From Deltaproteobacteria bacterium (GTDB lineage: Bacteria > Desulfobacterota > G020345765), in NCBI GenBank assembly GCA_030616835.1, contig JAUWWP010000025.1, positions 1 to 15,736 of the forward strand: a stretch of 15,736 nt of DNA, given 5' to 3'. Positions 1 to 7,017 of this stretch are shown here, in pieces. How positions within the stretch are numbered: position 1 is the stretch's first letter; each line of letters begins with the position of its first letter. The position numbers and the translations under genes are program-made. The notes under the pieces were generated by a model. The model saw nothing but the letters and a program-made list of their open reading frames with translations. It was not told the origin of the DNA and ran no database searches.

Positions 1-848
1 CGGGTATAAAGGTAGCTTACCTCCAGATCAAAATCCCCCAGGGCCCCGGAGATCCTTCCTCCTATTTCACCGTTCTCAAATGTATTTTCGGGTAGTTTAG
101 GTTCGAGAGGGTATTTTTCACTAATTTTAACCTTACCTTCTTCGTCAATATAACATTCCTCTGACTTACAAATGGCAAAATCCGAGCCGAAAAGGTAAAA
201 TTTTGCCGGTTCGAAGTAAGGGATATAGACGGCTTCTATCGTATAATCGCGGAGATGATAATCTATCTTTGCCAGCAAGAGGGGTATCTTGAGATCTTCA
301 GACTCAGGATCAATGAATCCCCGGCAATCGAGGGGATTGATGTTATTGGTGGGGCTGAAGAGGTCATTTACCCCCCAGTTGACAAACTGTTTTCCCACCC
401 GAATATCGAAGTCCCCCAAAAAAATACTAACATATAGCTCGTAAACAGGGTCGGGCTGGGCAAGGAAGCGGTGACGCTCAATCCGCCACTGCTCTTCGGT
501 AGCTCCATTGGTGGTAATGATATAGTCCAGCTTGGCCGAAAGGTATAATTGCAAATATTCTGAGTAATTTATTTTCAGGTGAGCAAATAATTTAGTGCGC
601 CAATCAAAGATATCTTCATCTTCACTCTCTCTTTTAAAATCCCGGGCAAACTCGTGCTGGAAATTGCCTCCAAGCTCCTGCTGAGTTCCAACGATATTGT
701 GGATCAGTTTCTTCCCAATTTTTTTGATAAGCTGGAAATCGTCTTTAAACTCCTTCTGGGCTTCAATAGTTGAGGGAGAAAAAAGGCTAACAACTAAGAT
801 TACAAAAAAGGTGGGAAGAAAATCTTTTAAAAAACAAACTCGTTTCAT
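1..848 (-). CDS. DUF1302-like outer-membrane beta-barrel protein (3' end beyond window)
   Basis: The reading frame is open on the minus strand from an ATG at 848-846 to the left edge, giving 282 residues without a stop. It starts with a signal peptide: basic MKR, a hydrophobic stretch around residues 12-24, then a likely cut after TIEA. The mature part has alternating aromatic/charged strands typical of a beta barrel. Residues around 150-175 contain RVGKQFVNWGVNDLFSP followed by NNINPLD, resembling the conserved 'GKQ-x-x-x-WG ... NP-x-D' segment of DUF1302-type outer-membrane proteins. The gene starts 25 nt after the LolA-like gene, so the two are probably co-transcribed. Known context: such barrels are often encoded with a LolA-like protein and an RND/MMPL transporter and are thought to help move hydrophobic molecules across the envelope. 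The substrate is unknown. The upstream ribosome binding site is weak. A different porin family is possible because the C-terminal half is not visible. Confidence 0.75.
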   Translation of the reverse strand, partial: MKRVCFLKDFLPTFFVILVVSLFSPSTIEAQKEFKDDFQLIKKIGKKLIHNIVGTQQELGGNFQHEFARDFKRESEDEDIFDWRTKLFAHLKINYSEYLQLYLSAKLDYIITTNGATEEQWRIERHRFLAQPDPVYELYVSIFLGDFDIRVGKQFVNWGVNDLFSPTNNINPLDCRGFIDPESEDLKIPLLLAKIDYHLRDYTIEAVYIPYFEPAKFYLFGSDFAICKSEECYIDEEGKVKISEKYPLEPKLPENTFENGEIGGRISGALGDFDLEVSYLYT

Positions 849-873
849 TAAGGCGTCAGGGTCAAGGATAAGA

Positions 874-1662
874 TTATCCCTTCTGTAATTCTCTTTTGGT
901 AAATAGCTTGTCGGGAAGCTCGACATCGAATTTGATCTCCTCCAATTCCATAATCGTCTGGTGGTTCTTAACTATGTTTTCCATTCTTGAGCGAACAATG
1001 GTCCATAGATTTTCAATCTTCTCCACCTTCTCGACAAAAAGCTGTTTGAGTAACCTTCCTTCTTTATCATAAAAATCAGTTTTTTGGGTAATGAAAATAT
1101 CCTTTCTGATCCAGGAGGCCGTCCGGGAGTACTGGGCCTCATCCAGATCCTTAGGGATACTTTCCACCACATAGCAATCTTTGTCCCCTACTATCTCGGT
1201 GCGCAGTAACTTATGGGTATCCTCCTCAATATCTCTTTGCTTAAGGTCATAATTAGAAAAATCTGATCCCATAAAGCTCTTTTTGCCCTCCCTTGATTTA
1301 AGTCGGCGGAGCTTTTTCGAGGCCGGGAAGTAAAGATAAAGCTCGTCATCTGCATCAGGGGATTGAGTAATTAAATATCCGGTTCCTTTTATATCGGGGG
1401 GAGAAATAAAGCGGATCAGAACTTTTGTATCTTTGCAGATGCTCTTTCTCTTAATGGTGAAGTGTCTCACTCGCTTCCCTCCCCTCTTATCAATCAGGGT
1501 CATCCTGATCCTGGCCTCAGATTTTTCGGAAAACTCCTGCTTCCGGGCCCTTTTAATTATCTCTTCCCCTGACAGTTCTACTGCCCAGCTTGGGGCCAAA
1601 GCGCCAGAAAGCCATCCGAGCGAGGCTAAAGTAAAAACTACTGCTTTTTGTCGAGTAGGCAT
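874..1662 (-). CDS. LolA-like outer-membrane lipoprotein-sorting protein, exported
   Basis: 262 residues. A signal peptide covers about residues 1-27 (MPTRQK, hydrophobic core, cut near APSWA/VEL). The mature protein matches the LolA-like family found beside RND/MMPL exporters (annotated as outer membrane lipoprotein-sorting protein): GTGYLI near 93-98, DDELYLYFPASKKLRRL near 105-121, and FMGSDFSNYDL near 130-140. Family knowledge says these are periplasmic beta-sheet proteins that bind lipid-like ligands. The start is the ATG at 1662-1660. An AGGAGG at 1677-1672 lies 9 nt before it, whereas the in-frame TTG codons at 1671 and 1668 touch or crowd that Shine-Dalgarno. The gene is first in a minus-strand unit with the DUF1302-like barrel 25 nt downstream. 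The inferred role is periplasmic carrier in an envelope export pathway. The specific cargo cannot be told. Confidence 0.85.
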   Translation of the reverse strand: MPTRQKAVVFTLASLGWLSGALAPSWAVELSGEEIIKRARKQEFSEKSEARIRMTLIDKRGGKRVRHFTIKRKSICKDTKVLIRFISPPDIKGTGYLITQSPDADDELYLYFPASKKLRRLKSREGKKSFMGSDFSNYDLKQRDIEEDTHKLLRTEIVGDKDCYVVESIPKDLDEAQYSRTASWIRKDIFITQKTDFYDKEGRLLKQLFVEKVEKIENLWTIVRSRMENIVKNHQTIMELEEIKFDVELPDKLFTKRELQKG

Positions 1663-1680
1663 CTTCAACAACCTCCTAAT

Positions 1681-1769
1681 AATCCCCCCTAACCCCCCTT
1701 TTTCAAAGGGGGGATCTCATAATCCCCCCTAACCCCCCCCGATGGCCATCGGGGGGGAATGGGGGGATT
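1681..1769. repeat. Two C/G-rich hairpin repeat units
   Basis: Two neighbouring units share the scaffold AATCCCCCCTAACCCCCC. In the first (1681-1715) the inner stem is CCCCCCTTT / AAAGGGGGG with loop TTC (1693-1713), and the right outer arm is missing. The second (1721-1769) is complete: outer stem AATCCCCCC / GGGGGGATT, a 3x3 internal loop, and an inner stem of seven or eight C·G pairs closed by the palindrome GATGGCCATC. The stems differ between units but both pair perfectly. This scaffold resembles a dispersed repeat I know from several environmental bacterial genomes. On the minus strand it lies in the 5' leader of the LolA-like gene, ending a few bases before its Shine-Dalgarno. Confidence 0.85.
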
Positions 1770-1773
1770 TCAT
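1729..1773 (-). other. Possible 14-codon leader ORF overlapping the hairpin
   Basis: On the minus strand an AAGGAG (1785-1780) lies 6 nt before an ATG at 1773-1771, which opens MKSPHSPPMAIGGG and stops at a TAG (1731-1729). Most of the ORF is the G/C-run hairpin itself, so its codons are dictated by the repeat. It may be a chance product of the repeat landing behind a real ribosome binding site. A weak upstream TATAGT (1823-1818) could be a -10 box for this leader. There is no evidence of translation. Confidence 0.25.
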
Positions 1774-1946
1774 CTCCATCTCCTTAAAGAAAAATTACAC
1801 ATTTGGATAAAGCAAAAACTATACCCATTTTATCCCCCTGCCCCCAATAATTTAACATTAACCGAATTTTTCATAGATTACTATTCATTGGAATATTGTC
1901 AATAGAAAATTGACTGCTCGGGGAGGGTGTGCTAATTTGAGATAAA

Positions 1947-2420
1947 GTGAATTTAAAGGTAATTGTAGTCGGAAGGGTAAGGCAGGGCTACCTGCGGACA
2001 GCTCTCGGGGAGTTTACCCAGAGAATAAATAAATACTCTTCCCTGGAGATTATTGAGATCAAAGAGGAAAGGATTGCCTCCAGAGCTGATTCCGAAAGGA
2101 TTAAAGAAGAGGAGGCTGAGAGAATCATCAGTAAATTAGACTCTCACAGTTACAAGATTGCCCTGGATGAGCAGGGAAAGGAGCTGAGTTCCCTGAAATT
2201 TGCCCGCCTTTTTGAAGAGGTTTCCCGGAAAGGTTACCGGCAGATGAGCTTCATCATCGGAGGAGCCCTGGGCCTTTCTTCCCGGATCAAAGAGCAGGCA
2301 GATTTAATCCTGACCCTATCAAGAATGACCTTTACCCATGAAATGATAAGGCTTTTTCTCCTGGAGCAGATCTATCGGGCCTTTACCATAATCCGGGGAG
2401 AGCCCTATCATAACCGCTGA
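1947..2420 (+). CDS. rlmH: 23S rRNA pseudouridine-1915 N3-methyltransferase RlmH
   Basis: 157 residues, the normal length for RlmH, a SPOUT-class (trefoil-knot) methyltransferase. It uses S-adenosylmethionine to methylate pseudouridine 1915 in helix 69 of 23S rRNA in the cytoplasm. The family hallmarks are present: ALDEQGKELSS (residues 72-82), the SAM-knot glycine segment IIGGALGLSS (103-112), and the C-terminal block LSRMTFTHEMIRLFLLEQIYR followed by GEPYHNR, which contains the conserved His/Arg tail. The start is a GTG at 1947; no strong Shine-Dalgarno precedes it. A TTGACT (1910-1915) with a TGC-TAATTT element 17 nt downstream is a weak promoter candidate that would leave almost no leader. 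gpmI follows after 16 nt, so both are probably one transcript. Confident call. Confidence 0.95.
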   Translation: MNLKVIVVGRVRQGYLRTALGEFTQRINKYSSLEIIEIKEERIASRADSERIKEEEAERIISKLDSHSYKIALDEQGKELSSLKFARLFEEVSRKGYRQMSFIIGGALGLSSRIKEQADLILTLSRMTFTHEMIRLFLLEQIYRAFTIIRGEPYHNR

Positions 2421-2436
2421 GGCCGAGGCGGTTTAT

Positions 2437-3990
2437 ATGAGAAGAAGCATAGTCCTTATAATTAGAGATGGTTGGGGGATAAATCCTGATTCCGATTATA
2501 ATGCGGTGGCAAATGCTAATACCCCAAACATGGATTCACTCCTAAATAAATACCCTAATACCGCCTTAGAAGCCGCCGGTAGTGATGTCGGCCTGCCAGA
2601 TGGCTACCAGGGCTCTTCCGAGGTTGGCCATCTCAATATTGGGGCGGGAAGGATTGTGGAGCAGGAACTGAAAAGAATAAATGACTCAATCGAGGAGGGC
2701 TCTTTCTTCAAGAATCCCAATCTCCAGAGAGCTATTCGTAACGGTAAAGAAAATAACTCATCTTTGCATATTATGGGTCTGGTTCAGGATGAGGGGGTCC
2801 ATGCCCACCAGGACCATCTGTTTGCTATTATGAAATATGCAAAGCAGGAAGGCCTTGAGAGCCTATTCATCCACTTTTTCTCTGACGGAAGAGACACACC
2901 GCCCAGAAGTGCACTGGGATTTGTCCAAATATTAGAAGAAAAAATAAAAGAGTATCAAATAGGAGAGATTGCAACCTTAATGGGGCGATATTATGCTATG
3001 GATCGGGGAGAAAATTGGCACCTGACAACCAGGGCTTATGATGCATTGACCAAAGTAGATGGGGTTAGAGTGAAGAGCGCTGAGCAGGCAATAACAAGGT
3101 CATATAATAATGATAAAACACCCGATGGAGTAGAGATGTTCGATGAATATATAGCTCCATCAATTATCGGTAACTTTTCCGGGATAAAGGATGGGGACTC
3201 GGTTATCTTTTTCAATTATAGACAGGATCGGGCAATTCAACTGACCAAGGCTTTTGTGGAGGAGAGCTACCCTGGGGAGAGGTGGAAAAAATTGAATATC
3301 GTCTATTGTGGTCTTACCAGATACTATGATACTTTCCCTTTCAATGTCCTGGGAGCAATTGATCAGACCGGGGAGATGAACAATCTTCTGGGACAGGTCA
3401 TAAGTGAAAATGGACTGCGTCAGCTCAGGATCTCGGAAACTCAGAAGTTTAGACATGTAACCTCATTTTTTAATGGAAAGCTTATTGAGCCATTTCCGAA
3501 GGAAGAGCGAATTGAGATTAAAAGTATATATGATCCGGCGACATTTGCTGAACATCCGGAGATGAATGCGCGTGAGGTTACTGAGGCGGTAATTAGAGAA
3601 ATGGATGCTAACCGATTTGATGTAATTGTTTTGAACTTTGCCAATTGCGATATGGTTGGCCATACCGGAGACTACCAGGCTGCCTTGAAAGCAGTAAAAA
3701 TTGTGGATGAATGTGTGGGTAGAGTGGTTGAGGCAACCTTAGCACGAAATGGGATAGCTTTAGTTACCGCTGATCACGGGAATGCTGAGGAAATGGTGGA
3801 CTACCAGACCGGACTACCGAAGACTGCCCATACCAAGAATCCAGTAGAATTCATCTACGTTGCTGACGACTATAAAAAGATAAGGCTTAAAGATAAAGGA
3901 ATATTAGCAGATATCGCCCCGACAATTCTGCATCTATTAGGAATAGATCAACCCAAGGATATGACTGCCGAGGATTTAATCACTCGATAA
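2437..3990 (+). CDS. gpmI: 2,3-bisphosphoglycerate-independent phosphoglycerate mutase
   Basis: 517 residues, full length for the cofactor-independent enzyme that interconverts 3- and 2-phosphoglycerate in glycolysis/gluconeogenesis. It belongs to the alkaline-phosphatase superfamily and uses two Mn2+ ions. Visible catalytic residues are D11 in RDGWG, the phosphoserine nucleophile S61 in GSSEVGHLNIGAGR (most homologues have GNSEVGH, so the preceding Asn is Ser here), D405 and H409 in DMVGHTGD, D446 and H447 in TADHGNAE, and H465 in TAHTKNP. The FFSDGRDTPP segment near 147-156 is in the usual substrate-binding insert domain. The ATG at 2437 follows a GAGGCGG Shine-Dalgarno (2425-2431) at 5 nt spacing. 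It lies 16 nt after rlmH. Housekeeping gene, no defects seen. Confidence 0.97.
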   Translation: MRRSIVLIIRDGWGINPDSDYNAVANANTPNMDSLLNKYPNTALEAAGSDVGLPDGYQGSSEVGHLNIGAGRIVEQELKRINDSIEEGSFFKNPNLQRAIRNGKENNSSLHIMGLVQDEGVHAHQDHLFAIMKYAKQEGLESLFIHFFSDGRDTPPRSALGFVQILEEKIKEYQIGEIATLMGRYYAMDRGENWHLTTRAYDALTKVDGVRVKSAEQAITRSYNNDKTPDGVEMFDEYIAPSIIGNFSGIKDGDSVIFFNYRQDRAIQLTKAFVEESYPGERWKKLNIVYCGLTRYYDTFPFNVLGAIDQTGEMNNLLGQVISENGLRQLRISETQKFRHVTSFFNGKLIEPFPKEERIEIKSIYDPATFAEHPEMNAREVTEAVIREMDANRFDVIVLNFANCDMVGHTGDYQAALKAVKIVDECVGRVVEATLARNGIALVTADHGNAEEMVDYQTGLPKTAHTKNPVEFIYVADDYKKIRLKDKGILADIAPTILHLLGIDQPKDMTAEDLITR

Positions 3991-4055
3991 GATAAAGACA
4001 AATAATATGCAATACTGATATAGAACGGCAAAATAATTTTCATAGATAAAAGGAA

Positions 4056-4250
4056 ATAAATTCTAAGCACTAAATCCTAATTTCTAAACAATTTCAAATG
4101 ATCAAAATCCAAAATTCAAAACCCTCCTTTCGACAGGCCCTTCGACTTCGCTCAGGACAGGCTTATCGAAAGGCTCAGGACAAGGTTTTGAACATTTGGT
4201 ATTCAAATTTTGAATTTGTTTAGGGTTTAGGATTTGAGATTTAGGATTTC
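4056..4250 (+). repeat. Dispersed palindromic repeat, copy A (short form)
   Basis: An AT-rich left arm (4056-4125, ATTCTAAGCACTAAATCC...) and right arm (4184-4249, GGTTTTGAACATTT...TTTAGGATTT) are imperfect inverted repeats of each other, about 65 nt each. The core between them is GC-richer and contains CCTTTCGA / TCGAAAGG (4126-4133 and 4166-4173) around a TTCGACTTCGCTCAGGAC segment. The arms match copies at 10465, 11563 and, inverted, 14808. Unlike copies B and C it lacks the outermost AATGTCA / TGACATT ends. It fills the gap between gpmI and pcm; the remaining 3991-4055 is AT-rich with nothing recognisable. Confidence 0.85.
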
Positions 4251-4266
4251 ATAAGGATAATTATGA

Positions 4267-5046
4267 ATGAAATATTATCCGCGGATATTTACGACGCCTT
4301 ACTTACTTAAAATATCTATTGTCCTGATAGCCGCTCTGGTCAGCTTGCCTCTTCCTGCGGAGGAGGATCCCTACCTTAAGGCCAGACAGAGGATGGTGGA
4401 GAGGGACTTAAAAGGCAGAGACATCACCGACAAAAAGGTTCTGGAAGTAATGGGTAAGGTCCCCCGGCATCTTTTCGTAAAAAAGAGATTGAGGGACGAG
4501 GCCTATGCCGATCATCCTCTTCCCATCGATGAGGGACAGACAATCTCTCAGCCCTATATAGTAGCCCTGATGACCCAGATACTCCAGGTAAAGCCAGGAG
4601 ATAGGGTACTGGAGATCGGCACCGGTTCCGGTTATCAGGCGGCAGTTCTGGCAGAGTTTACTGATAAGGTCTATTCTATCGAGATCAGGGAAAAGCTGGC
4701 AAAAAGGGCGGAAGAAACCCTGAAAAAGCTGGGTTATCAGAAGACTAAGGTAAAATACGCTGACGGCTACTTCGGCTGGAAGCAGTATGCTCCCTTTGAT
4801 GCCATTATCATCACCTGTGCTGCCAATCACATCCCCCCTCCTCTGATCGAGCAGCTAAATGAGGGCGGCAAGCTCCTGCTTCCCTTAGGAAGTACCACCT
4901 ACTGGCAGACACTAACCCTCGTTACCAAGAAAAAGGATGACTTAATAGTAAAGCAGATTACCGATGTCCGCTTTGTTCCCATGACTGGTGAGGCCCAGCA
5001 AAAGAGGGGGGCTTCCTTCTTAGATCGACTCTTTAGGTCCCAGTAG
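4267..5046 (+). CDS. pcm: Protein-L-isoaspartate O-methyltransferase with signal peptide
   Basis: 259 residues. Residues about 35-259 form a PCMT-family enzyme, which uses S-adenosylmethionine to methylate L-isoaspartyl residues in damaged proteins and so starts their repair. Family blocks seen: RQRMVERDLKGRDITDKKVLEVM near 40-62, VPRHLFV (65-71), YADHPLPIDEGQTISQPYIV (80-99), and SAM motif I VLEIGTGSGYQAAVLA (114-129). Ahead of this is an N-terminal extension with a basic start and a hydrophobic core (LLKISIVLIAALVSLPLPAEE), which looks like a secretion signal cut near residue 31. Cytoplasmic Pcm is usually about 210 residues and lacks it. The ATG at 4267 is preceded by AAGGA (4253-4257), 9 nt away; the ATG at 4263 is in another frame. 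The stop is 1 nt from the stop of the convergent gene. Export is inferred, not shown. Confidence 0.9.
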   Translation: MKYYPRIFTTPYLLKISIVLIAALVSLPLPAEEDPYLKARQRMVERDLKGRDITDKKVLEVMGKVPRHLFVKKRLRDEAYADHPLPIDEGQTISQPYIVALMTQILQVKPGDRVLEIGTGSGYQAAVLAEFTDKVYSIEIREKLAKRAEETLKKLGYQKTKVKYADGYFGWKQYAPFDAIIITCAANHIPPPLIEQLNEGGKLLLPLGSTTYWQTLTLVTKKKDDLIVKQITDVRFVPMTGEAQQKRGASFLDRLFRSQ

Positions 5047-5047
5047 C

Positions 5048-7012
5048 TTATTTCTCCAATTCCACGATTTTCGGTTTGAAACCGCTATTTCTTAAAGTAT
5101 TAGCTATCCTATCTGCCTCTTTCTTTGTGGAAAACTTCCCGGCCCGGCAGAGATAAACCAGTTGGGTGGAACTTTTGGGGGTGATAGTCGCCGGGTAACC
5201 AGTATCAATGATCCTTCGTTTGACTTTCTCAGCCTTCTTTCGGGTGGAGAAGCTTCCTGCGGAAATGGAGTACTTACCATCCTTTTGCTTGATTATCTTG
5301 TTTTTAATTTCGAAAATCTTTAGCTTCATCGAGACAGAATTAGCTATCCCTAAAATGTACTTTTGGTCAAGGTAAACATTATATAATTTCTTTTTAGTCT
5401 TCTTCCATTGCTTAACCGTATAGGGTTCAATCCCCAGCTTTTTTAAGCTTGCCGTTGCCTTCGCCAGCTTAGCCTTATCCGTATAGGCACCCACTTGAAC
5501 AGTGTACCTGGGCACCTCCTTCTTAGCTACTTTGGCAGTGGGTTTTTTTGGGGGGGGAGGAGGGGGAACTTTCACAGGCGTTTTTACTTCCTTTTTCTCA
5601 GGGGCTTCAGGAGCTTCTTCCTTTTTCTCCTCCTCCTTTTTTCCCTCTCGAGGTTCTGCTTCCGCTTTTTCAATAGCTTTCTCGCTTATTAGCGGCGGCA
5701 CACTGACTACCGGGACTGGTTTGGGAGTAGGGCTGGAAGGTGGGTGAGCCGGGGAAGGAATATTCCTAAAGAAATAAAAAGCAGCAAGCGAAAAGACCAG
5801 TAAGGCTGCCACTCCCCCAATAATACCCAGTTGGAAAGGACTTCTTTTAACTCTCTCCTTTACTTCCTGCTTCTCCGCCGGGGGTATTACTTCCGGGAAG
5901 AGTCCATTTTCTTCCGGAGCCTCTTTCTCTAAACGCTCTTTTTCCTCCTTGAGCAGGCTTATCTCTTTTTCTAAATCCTCTTCTAATGCCTCTTCTTTTT
6001 TCTTGCTCGGTGCCGACTGTGCTTGCAATTCTTCGGCTTTGCGTACCAGTTCTGATTCCAACTCCTTAGAGACTTCCGTAACTTCTTTCTCCTGCTCCAT
6101 CATCCTTTTCTGGAGATCTTCTATTTCCCTTTGCAATGCCTCATTTTTGGAGACAAGGCTCGCTTTTTCTTCCTGCTCCCTTTTTAGATCCTCACTAAGA
6201 GTGCTCTTCTCCTCCATTGTTGTTTGATCCTGCTGCCTCAATTCGCCCATTTCCGTAAGAGCCTGCTCTAATCTCTTTCTATTACTCTCCTCTGATTGGT
6301 TAGCTTTTTGCATATCCACTTCCAGCCCAGAAATATTCCTTTCCAGCCGCTCCTTCTCTTCGTTTAGCTGACCGATCTCCTTTAATAGCTTTGTTTCCAA
6401 CTGCACCTTCTCATGCTGAAAGCTCTCTCTTTCAGCCGCCAGCTCTCTGCTCAGCCTTTCCTCGGAATCGGTCTTCTTTTTCAGTTCTCTTCTAAGCTTT
6501 TCCACAACCATTCTGTTTTTGTGCTTGACCTTATCAAAGATTTCCTGAATAGTTGCTAGGTCTTTGCCCTCCGAGACCACTCTTTGCTCAAAAGGAATCT
6601 TCCCTTCCTCTCTGAGCCCCTTCTCCTCCATCGGCGCAAGATCAATTAGGGTTTCGACCTTTCGCAGGAGATCCTCCTGGTTAAAAGGCTTAAGCAGGTA
6701 TTCATCAGCCCTGATCCTGAGCTTCCGGTGATTTTCAAAATCCTCGGGTTTAGCCTTAGAAGAGATTAAGATTAAGGGTATCCCTTTAGTTTCTTCAGTT
6801 TCTTTAATTCTTCTACACACGATATACCCATTCACCTTGGGTAACTCTACTGCCAGAATAATTAGATCAGGGAGTTCCTGCTTCACTAATTGGGGAGCTT
6901 CTGCTTCCTCCTTTACTACCAGGTTCTTAAACCCAAATCCGGCTAAAACTCCGCTGATTAATCTGAGATAAGACTTATCGTTCTCAACTATCAATGCCTT
7001 TCGGGAGGTCAT
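5048..7012 (-). CDS. FrzS-like pseudo-receiver / coiled-coil / transmembrane / double-SPOR protein
   Basis: 654 residues. Residues 1-125 form a receiver domain with E10 and D12 of the acidic pocket and K108 in YLLKPF, but the phosphoacceptor position in IILAVELPKVNGY is Ala (A54). The segment FENHRKLRIRADEYLLKP (92-109) closely resembles the FrzS receiver of Myxococcus, itself a non-phosphorylated pseudo-receiver. Residues about 145-365 are a Glu/Lys/Leu-rich coiled coil; 393-415 is one membrane span; 419-497 is a Pro/Glu/Lys linker with six consecutive prolines (483-488). Residues 501-575 (RYTVQVGAYTDKAKLAKA...) and 580-654 (KYSISAGSFSTRKKAEKV...) are SPOR repeats, which bind glycan strands of peptidoglycan. 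Expected topology: N-terminus inside, SPOR in the periplasm. TAAGGAAA precedes the ATG. It lies 5 nt after the zinc-ribbon gene. Inferred role: a scaffold linking a cytoplasmic polar/motility or division system to the cell wall. Confidence 0.85.
   Translation of the reverse strand: MTSRKALIVENDKSYLRLISGVLAGFGFKNLVVKEEAEAPQLVKQELPDLIILAVELPKVNGYIVCRRIKETEETKGIPLILISSKAKPEDFENHRKLRIRADEYLLKPFNQEDLLRKVETLIDLAPMEEKGLREEGKIPFEQRVVSEGKDLATIQEIFDKVKHKNRMVVEKLRRELKKKTDSEERLSRELAAERESFQHEKVQLETKLLKEIGQLNEEKERLERNISGLEVDMQKANQSEESNRKRLEQALTEMGELRQQDQTTMEEKSTLSEDLKREQEEKASLVSKNEALQREIEDLQKRMMEQEKEVTEVSKELESELVRKAEELQAQSAPSKKKEEALEEDLEKEISLLKEEKERLEKEAPEENGLFPEVIPPAEKQEVKERVKRSPFQLGIIGGVAALLVFSLAAFYFFRNIPSPAHPPSSPTPKPVPVVSVPPLISEKAIEKAEAEPREGKKEEEKKEEAPEAPEKKEVKTPVKVPPPPPPKKPTAKVAKKEVPRYTVQVGAYTDKAKLAKATASLKKLGIEPYTVKQWKKTKKKLYNVYLDQKYILGIANSVSMKLKIFEIKNKIIKQKDGKYSISAGSFSTRKKAEKVKRRIIDTGYPATITPKSSTQLVYLCRAGKFSTKKEADRIANTLRNSGFKPKIVELEK
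5546..5552 (-). other. C_CCA_AAA slippery heptamer in the SPOR-protein gene
   Basis: The coding strand has eight C then seven A. In the reading frame the codons are CCC CCC CCA AAA AAA, so C_CCA_AAA fits the X_XXY_YYZ rule for -1 slippage at Pro488-Lys489. The -1 frame continues for seven codons (K T H C Q S S) and ends at TAA, giving a product that keeps the receiver, coiled coil and membrane span but has no SPOR domain. Whether slippage happens is unknown. Confidence 0.35.
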
Positions 7013-7017
7013 TTTCC

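Noticed and set aside
255..437. 60-codon plus-strand ORF
   Set aside because: It lies opposite the DUF1302-like gene, whose frame is open throughout with a signal peptide and family motif.
1751..1766. G-quadruplex from the G runs
   Set aside because: The G runs are exactly complementary to neighbouring C runs, so a hairpin explains them better, and only two separated runs are available.
3160..3663. Minus-strand ORFs within gpmI
   Set aside because: They are shadows of a full-length conserved enzyme and show no domain of their own.
5495..5747. Plus-strand ORFs rich in Phe/Ser/Gly
   Set aside because: They are the complement of the Pro/Lys/Glu-rich linker of the SPOR protein and have no domain or ribosome binding site.
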